Below are positions 44,618 through 53,397 of a stretch of 64,000 nucleotides of DNA, one piece after another (the stretch's first letter is position 1; every line of letters starts with the position of its first letter). The stretch is from Algoriphagus lacus (GTDB taxonomy: Bacteria; Bacteroidota; Bacteroidia; Cytophagales; Cyclobacteriaceae): contig NZ_QXML01000006.1 of assembly GCF_003583985.1 (NCBI RefSeq), forward strand, positions 186,001-250,000, read 5' to 3'. The notes under the pieces were generated by a model, which saw nothing but the letters and a program-made list of their open reading frames with translations, was not told the DNA's origin and did not search any database. A program made the position numbers and the translations under genes.

Positions 44618-45162
44618 CAGCCAACTTAAAATTAATCGCCCTTCTGTTCCTTGTACAAATTGGTTATTCCCAAGGACAAACGCTGTACGGCACCTCCACG
44701 GGAGAGGTCTCATTTTATTCGGACACTCCTCTTGAAACCATCGAAGCGGTAAACAAAAAGACCGGATGTATCATCAATGCGACATCCCGGGAACTGGCCG
44801 TACAGATGAAAATCACTGATTTTGACTTTCCAAATAAGTTGATGCAGGAACACTTCAATGAAAATTACCTGGAAAGCGAAAAGTACCCCACCGCCAGCTT
44901 TAAAGGAAAAATCAAAGAAGCGGTGGACCTTACCGTATCAGGCACTTATTCGGTGACTGCGGAAGGAAGTCTGACTATCCATGGAGTGACTAAACCTGTA
45001 TCTGTAAAGGGTACCCTTGTTTCATCAGGAAGCGAACTGAAGTTGGACTTCAAGTTTCAGGTGAGGACGGAAGACTATAAGATTGAGGTTCCTTCTCTGG
45101 TAGTGACCAAAATTGCCGAGACCATCGATGTGACTGGTAAGATTACCTTGGTTAAGAAATAG
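44614..45162 (+). CDS. YceI family lipocalin-like protein
   Basis: A 182-residue exported YceI-like protein with signal peptide (LKLIALLFLVQIGYSQG). The lipocalin-type barrel shows the family cues: FDFPNKLMQEHFNENYLESEKYPTASFKG and LTIHGVTKPVSVKGTL. YceI proteins bind isoprenoid-type ligands, perhaps quinones. Coupled to the Rieske and DUF5777 genes by overlap, a quinone-related role in that electron-transfer unit is an inference. Confidence 0.9.
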   Translation: MTANLKLIALLFLVQIGYSQGQTLYGTSTGEVSFYSDTPLETIEAVNKKTGCIINATSRELAVQMKITDFDFPNKLMQEHFNENYLESEKYPTASFKGKIKEAVDLTVSGTYSVTAEGSLTIHGVTKPVSVKGTLVSSGSELKLDFKFQVRTEDYKIEVPSLVVTKIAETIDVTGKITLVKK

Positions 45163-45183
45163 GAATTGAATTGATAGGGGTAG

Positions 45184-45215
45184 AAAAGGGAGGTCTGTGG
45201 CTTTCCTTTTTTTAT
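45184..45215 (+). terminator. probable terminator after YceI gene
   Basis: An AAAAGG-type arm pairs with CCTTTT around an inner AG...CT pair, followed by seven T, about 20 nt after the YceI stop. The stem is weaker than the other terminators in the window. Confidence 0.5.
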
Positions 45216-45316
45216 TTCCTCATCGCTTGAAATTAGCAATGGGATAAAAACATAGTCATGGGCACTTAGGAATAAAGGTTAACTTAGACTAAGTTTTTTT
45301 CTATCCAATCTACTGT

Positions 45317-45703
45317 ATGAATCACCCTAAGATTCCTTCCCGAAAGGTCCTGGAACACAAAAACCAAAAAGTGTTAGCACTCCCGTTGTTTCTAATACGA
45401 TTGGGTCGGTTTGCCTTGTTTGCTTTTTCTTTGGTTGCATTTTCCGTGGGTTTTGGAACGATGGGTTACCATTTTATTGCAAATCTATCCTGGCTGGACA
45501 GCTTATACATGTCCTCTATGATCCTTACGGGAATGGGCCCAGTAGCAGACATGACCACTGATAATGCTAAGTTGTTTTCTTCTTTCTATGCACTTTACAG
45601 TGGAGTGGCTTTTTTGAGTATTTCAGCAGTCTTTTTTACTCCGATCATACACCGTTTGCTTCATATACTTCATCTCGAAGACTCTAATCCCCAAAATGGA
45701 TAA
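45317..45703 (+). CDS. 2TM potassium-channel-pore-like protein with altered filter
   Basis: A 128-residue protein with two membrane helices (about 28-52 and 88-112) flanking a re-entrant pore-like segment. The stretch SWLDSLYMSSMILTGMGPV resembles the Ion_trans_2 pore region, but the selectivity filter TVGYG is replaced by GMGPV. Canonical K+ selectivity is therefore unlikely, and the ion or other role is unknown. It lies 3 bp upstream of the ferritin-VIT gene in the same transcript. Confidence 0.7.
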   Translation: MNHPKIPSRKVLEHKNQKVLALPLFLIRLGRFALFAFSLVAFSVGFGTMGYHFIANLSWLDSLYMSSMILTGMGPVADMTTDNAKLFSSFYALYSGVAFLSISAVFFTPIIHRLLHILHLEDSNPQNG

Positions 45704-45706
45704 GCT

Positions 45707-46804
45707 ATGAACCTGAAAAACATTCAAACCGAAATTGACGCCGGGTACCTCTACCAACTTTTGGCGGATCATGAGGAAGACAAAAATGTAGCCGCGGTTT
45801 TCCGTCAAATGAGTGAGATCGAGCATACCCATGCCTTGGCTTTTGCGAAAAAATTCAACCTCGATTTGGCGCAGTTGCCAGGACCATCTGGAAGAGCTAA
45901 GACTTTGGCCTTCATCGGCAAAATCTTCGGCTATGACTATGTGCTTGGAGTCTTATTGGACACCGAGAAAAGTATCTCCACGGCCATCGCAGGGGCAAGG
46001 AAGAAATCCAATTCCACTTCTTCCATCTCTGACACTGCCCATGTTACAATCCTGAAAAACATCCTAAACACTTCAAAAACGGTCTCAGGATCCAATCTGG
46101 CTCGATTTGAAAAGCGGCATCGCTCAGTGGGAGGAAATGCGCTTCGGGCGGCGGTCCTAGGCGGAAATGACGGCCTGGTGTCCAACTTCAGTTTGGTAAT
46201 GGGAATCGCCGGTGCCACGAGTGGGCAGGAAACGGTACTGCTGACTGGACTTGCAGGCCTTTTGGCGGGAGCCTTATCGATGGCTTTGGGCGAATGGATC
46301 TCAGTGAAGAGTTCTCAGGAACTTTATGAAAATCAAATGAGCCTGGAAATGGAAGAGTTGCAAGCCAATCCCGAAGGGGAAGAAAAGGAGCTGGCTCTCA
46401 TTTACCTTTCCAAAGGAGTTCCTGAAGCTCAGGCGATTGAAATGGCTAAAAATGTGATTAGCAACAAAGACCACGCACATGAGATTTTGGTCAAGGAAGA
46501 GCTGGGAATCAACACGGAGGATTTGCAAGGGTCGGCAATGGAAGCGGCCATCACTTCTTTTGTATTGTTTGGAGTGGGGGCGATCATTCCGGTGATTCCA
46601 TTTATGTTTCTGGGAGGACTCAAGGCCGTTTTGGTGAGTGCCCTGTTCAGTGCGATCGGACTTTTTGGAATTGGTTCGGCCATTACCCTATTCACCGGGA
46701 AGTCCATTTGGTTTTCCGGATTTCGTCAGGTGCTTTTTGGCCTGGCTGCGGCAGCAATCACCTTTGGAATCGGTAAATGGATCGGAGTTTCAATTGCAGG
46801 TTAG
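45707..46804 (+). CDS. ferritin-like/VIT1-CCC1 iron transporter (MbfA-like)
   Basis: A 365-residue fusion. The N-terminal ferritin-like two-helix part has Glu9, Glu23/24 and Glu37-x-x-His40 as possible iron ligands. A linker leads to the VIT1/CCC1 membrane domain (about 145-365), with GGNDGLVSNFSLVMGIAG and ALSMALGEWISVKSSQELYE, whose acidic residues bind the transported metal. Similar fusions (MbfA) export iron from the cytoplasm. It is followed 46 bp later by the Mg2+ ATPase gene. Confidence 0.88.
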   Translation: MNLKNIQTEIDAGYLYQLLADHEEDKNVAAVFRQMSEIEHTHALAFAKKFNLDLAQLPGPSGRAKTLAFIGKIFGYDYVLGVLLDTEKSISTAIAGARKKSNSTSSISDTAHVTILKNILNTSKTVSGSNLARFEKRHRSVGGNALRAAVLGGNDGLVSNFSLVMGIAGATSGQETVLLTGLAGLLAGALSMALGEWISVKSSQELYENQMSLEMEELQANPEGEEKELALIYLSKGVPEAQAIEMAKNVISNKDHAHEILVKEELGINTEDLQGSAMEAAITSFVLFGVGAIIPVIPFMFLGGLKAVLVSALFSAIGLFGIGSAITLFTGKSIWFSGFRQVLFGLAAAAITFGIGKWIGVSIAG

Positions 46805-46850
46805 TCCTTATGTACTTACTTAAAATGAAGCTGAAAAAATAGTATTCCGA

Positions 46851-49370
46851 ATGAGAGTCGGACCAGCACCTGATTTCTGGAAGTATGATGCGGCTTATTG
46901 GTTTCAGCAAACCGGTAGCTCTGAAATGGGTTTGTCTCAACAGGAAGTTGAAAAGATTTTAAAAAAACAGGGAATCCAACCAAGAACGTATTCCAGATTA
47001 AGGCAGGATTTTGTCCTTTTTATCCGGCAGTTTAAAAGCCCAATCATGCTCTTGATGATTGGAGCAATTTTTATCTCAGCATTCGTCGGGGAGACGTCCG
47101 ATGTATTGATAATTCTGACTATTGTGTTGTCCTCGGGCTTCCTCAGTTTTTTTCAGGAAAGAAATGCAGGGCGAGTAGTGGAAAAGCTAAAATCCATGCT
47201 TTCTATCAAAAGCACTGTGCTGAGAAATGGATCCCCTCAGGATATTCCGGCAGGGATGATTGTACCTGGTGATGTGATACTTTTCAATGCTGGAGACCTA
47301 ATTCCTGCGGATTGTCTCCTTTTTGAAGCGGATGAACTTCATGCCAATGAATCCAGCCTGACGGGGGAATCTTTTCCAGTGAGAAAATCTGCTGGACTCG
47401 TTGATGAACAGGCCGATTTGGTAAAAAGGACCAATTGCCTTTGGGAAGGTACCAACATCGTGAGTGGTACAGGAAAGGCCTTGGTAATTCAAACAGGGGA
47501 GGACACCTTGTTTGGAGCGATTGCCAGGAGTGCTACGACGGTCACTGAGACCAGTTTTGAGAAAGGACTGAAAGATTTTGGCTATTTTCTCACGAAGATC
47601 ACACTGGTCTTGTCCATTTTTATTTTGATCGTAAACCTGCTCAATGGCAAAGGGATAATTGATTCAGCATTGTTTGCATTGGCTTTGGCTGTTGGTATGG
47701 CCCCCGAACTTTTACCAGCCATATCCTCCATCGCCATGAGTCAGGGAGCCAATCGCCTGCTCCAAAAGAAAGTGATTGTAAAGAAGCTTTCCGCGATCCA
47801 AAACCTTGGCGAAATCAACCTGCTTTGTACCGATAAAACCGGGACGATCACGGAGGGAACTATTCGGGTTTCAGGTTTGAAAGATCCGTTTGGACAGGAA
47901 AGTGAATTGGTGAAGCAGTTGGCCTATTGGAATGCGAGCTTAGAGTCCGGTTATTCCAATCCCATCGATGAAGCCTTAAAACTCCTCCTAGTCGAGTCAA
48001 AAAAGATTCCTGAGAAAATCGGTGAGGTTCCCTATGATTTTATCCGGAAGCGATTGAGCATTGGCGTTCGGACAGAGGTAGATTTGATGCTGATCAGCAA
48101 AGGGGCTTTTTCACAGATACTTAGTATTTGTACGCAGATCCGTCTCCCGGATGGTAAAATCGCTGGACTGAGTCCTTTTATCCCTGAAATTGAAAACAGA
48201 TTTGAGGAGTATGGAAAGCTGGGAGCTCGGGTGATTGCGATTTGTTACAAAAACCTAAACGCGACGATGGTCTCAAAGGAGCTGGAGGTGGAAATGATCT
48301 TTGCAGGGTTCATTTTACTTCAGGATCCCGTGAAGAAAGGAATCGTCGAGACGATAGGAGAGTTGAAAAAGCTAAAAGTTGGACTGAAAATCATCACAGG
48401 TGACAATAGAAATGTGGCACTTGCCATTTCGCAAAGCATCGGGATCGAAAATCCGATGGTCTTGACCGGCAAGGACCTGATGAGCATCAATCCTGAGGCC
48501 CTGAAGCAGTTGGTTCGGAATACGCATGTTTTTTCGGAAGTTGAACCTCAGCAAAAAGAGCGGATCATTCTTGCACTCAAGCACAGCTTTACGGTCGCCT
48601 ATATGGGAGATGGAATCAATGACGTTTCTGCCATCAATGCAGCCGATGTGGGAATTTCCGTTGAAAATGCAGTCGATGTAGCCCGTGAGGCCGCTGATTT
48701 CGTTTTGACCGAAAAGAACATCCTGGTTTTGGTGGATGGAATCAAAGAGGGGAGGAAGACTTTTGCCAATACGCTAAAGTATCTTTACATCAGTACTGGG
48801 TCTACTTTTGGAAATATGTTCAGCGTCGCCGGTGCTTCGTTGATCTTGCCGTTTCTTCCCATGCTTCCCAAGCAAATCCTGCTTACCAATTTACTTTCAG
48901 ATTTTCCTTTTATCACGATTGCTTCCGATTCGGTAGAAGAAGAACAGCTCAAAAAACCCGGAAAATGGGACCTCAAAGTGATTCGAAAGTACATGCTGAT
49001 TTTTGGGTTTCACAGTGCCGCGTTTGATATAATCAGCTTTTTTACGCTTTTCTTTTTGCTGAAATCGAGTGAATCCGAGTTCCAGACCGGATGGTTTATT
49101 GAGTCAATAATTTCTGAGCTTTTCATCCTTTTTATCATCCGTACCCACAGAAAGTTTTACCAATTCAAACCCAGTGGCTACCTGATGGCTTTCAGCATTT
49201 TTGCACTTACGGTGACCTTGGGACTGCCATATCTTCCCTTCGCGGAACGGATTGGCTTGGCACCGCTACCTTTTACCAATCTAGCGGCCATAGGATTGAT
49301 TCTTTTAGCCTATGTACTTACAGGTGACATACTCAAAGTTTGGTTTTTTAAGAAGCACCGAAACATCTGA
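46851..49370 (+). CDS. mgtA: magnesium-translocating P-type ATPase
   Basis: An 839-residue P-type ATPase of the MgtA/MgtB subgroup, importing Mg2+ into the cytoplasm. Asp328 in LCTDKTGTITEG is phosphorylated. SSLTGES is the dephosphorylation loop, and YMGDGINDVSAINAADVGISVE is the hinge. MAPELLPAISSIAMSQGANRL in helix 4 is typical for this subgroup. Only 46 bp separate it from the iron transporter gene, with no recognisable Mg2+-sensing leader, so it may be co-transcribed. Confidence 0.93.
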   Translation: MRVGPAPDFWKYDAAYWFQQTGSSEMGLSQQEVEKILKKQGIQPRTYSRLRQDFVLFIRQFKSPIMLLMIGAIFISAFVGETSDVLIILTIVLSSGFLSFFQERNAGRVVEKLKSMLSIKSTVLRNGSPQDIPAGMIVPGDVILFNAGDLIPADCLLFEADELHANESSLTGESFPVRKSAGLVDEQADLVKRTNCLWEGTNIVSGTGKALVIQTGEDTLFGAIARSATTVTETSFEKGLKDFGYFLTKITLVLSIFILIVNLLNGKGIIDSALFALALAVGMAPELLPAISSIAMSQGANRLLQKKVIVKKLSAIQNLGEINLLCTDKTGTITEGTIRVSGLKDPFGQESELVKQLAYWNASLESGYSNPIDEALKLLLVESKKIPEKIGEVPYDFIRKRLSIGVRTEVDLMLISKGAFSQILSICTQIRLPDGKIAGLSPFIPEIENRFEEYGKLGARVIAICYKNLNATMVSKELEVEMIFAGFILLQDPVKKGIVETIGELKKLKVGLKIITGDNRNVALAISQSIGIENPMVLTGKDLMSINPEALKQLVRNTHVFSEVEPQQKERIILALKHSFTVAYMGDGINDVSAINAADVGISVENAVDVAREAADFVLTEKNILVLVDGIKEGRKTFANTLKYLYISTGSTFGNMFSVAGASLILPFLPMLPKQILLTNLLSDFPFITIASDSVEEEQLKKPGKWDLKVIRKYMLIFGFHSAAFDIISFFTLFFLLKSSESEFQTGWFIESIISELFILFIIRTHRKFYQFKPSGYLMAFSIFALTVTLGLPYLPFAERIGLAPLPFTNLAAIGLILLAYVLTGDILKVWFFKKHRNI

Positions 49371-49424
49371 ATAAAATAGAATGAACTTGAAATCCACGGA
49401 TCACAGGTTCTTAACCATCATATT

Positions 49425-50123
49425 TTACTCTCTTTTCTCCTTAATCTTCTTCAATAAATCTTCCAGATAGTCCACTTGTACTTCCTGGATTTCAAGCAGT
49501 TTTTTGTTTTGGTGGACAAGCAAATGGTCAATTTTTTCGCCGAGTAGCTTAATTTCCAATTCAGCTTTCAGGTTGATTTTATAATCGTGTTCAGCCCGCT
49601 GCCGGTCTTTAGCTTCCTGCCGGTTTTGGCTCATCATGATGATGGGGGCCTGAATGGCAGCGAGGCATGACAGCATGAGATTGAGCAGAATAAAAGGAAA
49701 TGGATCAAAAGGTTTTGTCACCAGAAGGAACCCATTGATAAAAATCCACCCCAATAAGAAGGAAAAGAAAGCAATGATAAAAGTCCAGCTTCCCCCAAAA
49801 GAAGCAATTCGATCTGCCATTCGTTCGCCTAGGGTAAGCTCAGTTTCGGTACTTTCTTCGATTTTCTCTGATAGCACGGAATTTTCCCGGATTGCCTTCA
49901 TCACTTCCCGGTCAAGCAGGGCAAGTTCCCCGCGTTCCAATTCCATGAGGTGAGAAAGATACAGCCGGCGGTAAAGATTGAGTTCATCCAGGGAAATATA
50001 GCTGTCCACTGAGAAGCCAGGGTGATCGGTGTGGATCAATTCAAAAATACCCGCGCGGATCTCGGAGCCTTGGATGCTTTCTCCTTTGGGGATGGGCTTT
50101 TTGCTGATAAAGCTGGATTTCAT
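49425..50123 (-). CDS. DUF1003 domain membrane protein
   Basis: A 232-residue protein. LGERMADRIASFGGSWTFIIAFFSFLLGWIFIN is the first DUF1003 helix, followed by PFDPFPFILLNLMLSCLAAIQAPIIMMSQNRQ, the diagnostic second helix, and a C-terminal coiled-coil tail. I chose the ATG at 50123 (MKSSFISKKP) over a longer in-frame start at 50246, whose extra residues are hydrophobic and unlike the family. Function is unknown. It is divergent from the fatty-acid-modifying enzyme gene. Confidence 0.85.
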   Translation of the reverse strand: MKSSFISKKPIPKGESIQGSEIRAGIFELIHTDHPGFSVDSYISLDELNLYRRLYLSHLMELERGELALLDREVMKAIRENSVLSEKIEESTETELTLGERMADRIASFGGSWTFIIAFFSFLLGWIFINGFLLVTKPFDPFPFILLNLMLSCLAAIQAPIIMMSQNRQEAKDRQRAEHDYKINLKAELEIKLLGEKIDHLLVHQNKKLLEIQEVQVDYLEDLLKKIKEKRE

Positions 50124-50406
50124 AGTGAGTAAGAGTTGGTAGAATTTGAGAATAAAAATCGGGATACTCAAGATTAGAAGAGGGCTTTTTAGGTCGGGCT
50201 TTTTCTTCAGGAAAATGACATTGATGCTCTTCTTTTTATCCTTCAATGGATCTTTCTTCGGTAGCTTGGAGGATTAACGATCTTTTAGCTACATTTTTTC
50301 GCAATTGAATTTTTGCCGGGATTTCAAAAATCCATAACTTTTTCACAAGGGGTTCAATTATGTGTTAACCCCATTTTTAAGACCATTCATTTTTATCTGA
50401 TTCACT

Positions 50407-51552
50407 ATGAGTAAGTTCAATCGACTTTGTGATTTATTGGAAAAAAACATCAGAAAAACCTCTGGTGCCATTCAGTTTCCGCCCTTTTCACTTGTTGGAC
50501 CAGAAGGAAATTCCCGGATTTTTGGCGAAGGCTTTCCGGTTTTTTCACTTAGACTTAATTCCGAACAGGCAGTTTCCCAGTTGAGTACCCTGGACCAAGA
50601 AACTATTGCCCGTGGTTATCTCCAAGGGGATATCGATGTAGAAGGCAAGATCATGGATGCGCTTGCTCTCCGAAATCTCTTTTCAGATAATAAACTGATG
50701 AATTTTGCCTGGAGATTTATCCAGCCTTTTCTTTTTGGGCAGGTTAAAAGTGATAAAAAGTGGATCGCTCAGCATTACGACATTGAGGAGGATTTTTTTC
50801 TCCTGTTTTTGGACAATAGACACCGTGCGTATTCCCAGGCAATTTTTTCCTCAGATGACGAGCCACTTGAAGAGGCTGAGTCGAGAAAATTTCAGTTTGC
50901 ATTAGATGCCGTCCATGCCAAGCCGGGAGACAGAATTCTGGAAATAGGAGGGGGATGGGGTTCCTTTGTCGAATACGCCGGACAGCGGGGAATACATGTT
51001 ACCTCTTTAACTATTTCAGAGCGATCCAAAGCCTTTGTTCAACAGATCATTGACGATCAACAGTTGCCTTGCAAGATAATTTTGGAACATTTTCTTCAGC
51101 ACAATCCGGGAATTCAGTACGATGCCATTGTCAATTGCGGGGTGACTGAGCACTTGCCTGATTATGCGGGTTCCCTGAAGCAATACCAGAAATTACTTAA
51201 GCCTGGGGGCTATTTGTATCTGGATGCCAGCGCAGACCGCACCAGGAATTCCCATGGTACTTTTATGAATAAGTATGTATTTGAGGGCAATGGTCATCTG
51301 ATGGTATTGCACGATTATTTGGCTGAAGTAGCTAAGTCACCATTTCTGCTAAAGGGGGTATGGGATGACAGGTACAATTATTTTCTCACCTGCCGTGAAT
51401 GGGCAAAGCGGCTTGATGCCAACAGGCAGCAAATTGAAGAACGTTGGGGAAAATGGCTTCACCGGACTTTTCAGCTTTACCTTTGGGGGAGTGCTGAAGG
51501 GTTTTATTCGGGAAATTTGCAGGCTTATCGGGTGGTATTGCAATTGCCGTAA
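50407..51552 (+). CDS. cyclopropane-fatty-acyl-phospholipid synthase-like methyltransferase
   Basis: A 381-residue class I methyltransferase of the Cfa/mycolic-acid-cyclopropane-synthase family. The N-terminal lipid-binding part (about 1-115) precedes AQHYDIEEDFFLLFLD, and the SAM motif ILEIGGGWGSF follows, then VTSLTISERSKAFVQQ. Members methylate or cyclopropanate double bonds in membrane lipids. The canonical HYD/YDI start of the catalytic domain is present. It is monocistronic, as no gene follows on its strand for 4 kb. Confidence 0.85.
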   Translation: MSKFNRLCDLLEKNIRKTSGAIQFPPFSLVGPEGNSRIFGEGFPVFSLRLNSEQAVSQLSTLDQETIARGYLQGDIDVEGKIMDALALRNLFSDNKLMNFAWRFIQPFLFGQVKSDKKWIAQHYDIEEDFFLLFLDNRHRAYSQAIFSSDDEPLEEAESRKFQFALDAVHAKPGDRILEIGGGWGSFVEYAGQRGIHVTSLTISERSKAFVQQIIDDQQLPCKIILEHFLQHNPGIQYDAIVNCGVTEHLPDYAGSLKQYQKLLKPGGYLYLDASADRTRNSHGTFMNKYVFEGNGHLMVLHDYLAEVAKSPFLLKGVWDDRYNYFLTCREWAKRLDANRQQIEERWGKWLHRTFQLYLWGSAEGFYSGNLQAYRVVLQLP

Positions 51553-51752
51553 GCTGATATTACCAGTTTAACCATTCTAGGTACACACTACATCAAAAAC
51601 TTCTGATTGTGAATCTAATAGATTTGAAATACTGAAAAAATTTATTGGGTAACTCAACTAAAAGACTTTTAAGCCTTATTCTATAATGGTACGACCCAAT
51701 TCATCAATGATGCAATCCCAAAGAAGAGTAGGTTCATTTGGCTCTGCCCCAT

Positions 51753-51782
51753 AAAAAAAGCCGGTCGATAGACCGGCTTTTA
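51753..51782 (-). terminator. terminator of fasciclin gene
   Basis: AAAAGCCGGTC and GACCGGCTTTT form an 11-bp stem with a 4-nt loop, followed on the minus strand by further T, 20 nt past the stop. The 170 bp between 51553 and 51752 hold nothing that I can identify. Confidence 0.9.
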
Positions 51783-51802
51783 ACGCTTAACTAATCCGAA
51801 AA

Positions 51803-52354
51803 TTACTTAGGCAACAATACAGCATCCACTACATGGATGACACCGTTGCTACCAGCTAGATCAGCTGCAGTTACTTTAGCGCCATTGATAGTTACTACAC
51901 CATCCTTGATCGCTACGGTCAATTCCTGACCGTTCAAAGTTGTTACTTTCTGTCCATCCTGAAGGTCAGCAGCAAGTACATTACCTGCAACTACGTGGTA
52001 AGTAAGGATAGAAGTCAATTTGTCTTTGCTCTCTGGCTTAAGTAGAGTCTCTACAGTTCCAGCAGGAAGTGCTGCGAAAGCAGCATTCGTTGGAGCAAAA
52101 ATGGTGAATGGACCGGTGCCACTAAGAGTTTCAACCAATCCAGCAGCAGTAACCGCAGTTACCAAAGTGCTGTGATCAGCAGAACCAACCGCGATGTCTA
52201 CTACGGTCTTTGGTGCTTCTACCGGAGCAGGAGCAACTTCAGCTACTGCTGTTGAATCTGCAGTTGCAGCTTCTTCTTTAGGCGCGCTGCAGCCAATTAC
52301 TGCAGTTGCTGCAAAGCCAAGAACTGCAAATGACAAGGATCTTAAATTTTTCAT
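51803..52354 (-). CDS. fasciclin (FAS1) domain lipoprotein
   Basis: A 183-residue lipoprotein with signal FAVLGFAATAVIGC and the lipid Cys at about 22, then an Ala/Pro/Glu-rich linker. One complete FAS1 domain follows: HSTLVTAVTAAGLVETL, GPFTIFAPTNAAFAALP (the H1 region), YHVVAGNVLAADL and VIHVVDAVLLP at the end. FAS1 domains mediate adhesion or matrix binding. Its GC-rich, biased codon use suggests good expression. It is monocistronic with a strong terminator. Confidence 0.93.
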   Translation of the reverse strand: MKNLRSLSFAVLGFAATAVIGCSAPKEEAATADSTAVAEVAPAPVEAPKTVVDIAVGSADHSTLVTAVTAAGLVETLSGTGPFTIFAPTNAAFAALPAGTVETLLKPESKDKLTSILTYHVVAGNVLAADLQDGQKVTTLNGQELTVAIKDGVVTINGAKVTAADLAGSNGVIHVVDAVLLPK

Positions 52355-52512
52355 TGTGATAGTTTGATGGAGTTAATGGGTGTATAACAGGGAGACTCCA
52401 AGAAGGTTTAAAAAAGAGTTGAAATACTTTCTATCAGGTCAATAAATCCCAAACCTGCCTTTCTGATTTAAGGAAAATGTTTTTTGTCTTTTAGGCCATT
52501 CCCTATTCTCAA

Positions 52513-53310
52513 TCAAAATTCTACCTGAAAAAAGGAACTTAAGAATGGTAGCGTGTCAATGGCCCAATGGACTAAAATCAGCAAAACGATATTTCGATAT
52601 CTGCTCCAATGAAAACCAAAAAACAAACTCACCAGAAAAACAGGTGCCCCAGTCCCGGCAAGGATTCCTAAAAAATCTCCTGCTTCGCCCTCAACTCCAT
52701 GTGCCAATAGGTAACGGCTGGGAAGGTGCCAGGCGGTAAAAAGGAGGGAAGTGACCAAAATAGCCAGAAGTCTGTTCCACTTTTTCTCGAGCCGGGTTTG
52801 CAAATAGCCTCTGAAAAACAATTCTTCCGGGAGCCCAGCAATGAGTAATGGTAGAATTATACCAATGAGAAGTCGAAGAAATGAATCCTCGAAGAGTGGA
52901 ATTTGCGATTCAATCCTCGCTAAATGGCGGGTGTTCATAAAGAATCCGACCAATACGAATACAGTTCCCCAGATCCAGTTGCTAAGTTTTGGTCGAAAGC
53001 CCAAATTCAAATCACTCCAAGAATAGCCCCATTTGAAAAAGAAAAGATAGTTAGGCACCAGGAGCAAAAAGACAAATTTGAAAACAATTGCATACCAGAA
53101 ATCCTGAATGAAATCACCTGCTCCCATCAGGGGAAGTGGATAGTTCAGAATTAATAAACCTATTCCGTAACCCAAAACGATATAGCCAAGGGCATAAATA
53201 ATCAGCCCCTTCAGTTCCCCATTCAGATTTTTAAACGAAATAGAGTCCGCAGGAACCCGTTGCCTGAGAAGGAAATACTTGAGGGAGGAAAGGGGAGTTT
53301 TGGGAGGCAC
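52513..53310 (-). CDS. CPBP-family intramembrane metalloprotease
   Basis: A 265-residue polytopic membrane protein of the CAAX prenyl protease-like (CPBP/Abi) family. The EExxxR motif Glu162-Glu163-x3-Arg167 (PEELFFRGYL) is followed by His195 (TAWHLPSR) and VHWAIDT, which supply the remaining zinc or catalytic ligands. The substrate is unknown; Bacteroidota encode many such paralogues. It appears monocistronic. Confidence 0.9.
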   Translation of the reverse strand: MPPKTPLSSLKYFLLRQRVPADSISFKNLNGELKGLIIYALGYIVLGYGIGLLILNYPLPLMGAGDFIQDFWYAIVFKFVFLLLVPNYLFFFKWGYSWSDLNLGFRPKLSNWIWGTVFVLVGFFMNTRHLARIESQIPLFEDSFLRLLIGIILPLLIAGLPEELFFRGYLQTRLEKKWNRLLAILVTSLLFTAWHLPSRYLLAHGVEGEAGDFLGILAGTGAPVFLVSLFFGFHWSRYRNIVLLILVHWAIDTLPFLSSFFQVEF

Positions 53311-53397
53311 TGAATCAGATTAAGCTGGATTAAAAGTAAGTTTTCCCAAGAACTATTTCCAGAAATTCAGAAGGGAAAATCTCAATGGAATACCTCC

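Noticed and set aside
50124..50246. Longer start for the DUF1003 protein
   Set aside because: The extra 41 residues add a Lys-rich hydrophobic segment not seen in the family; MKSSFISKKP is a better start.
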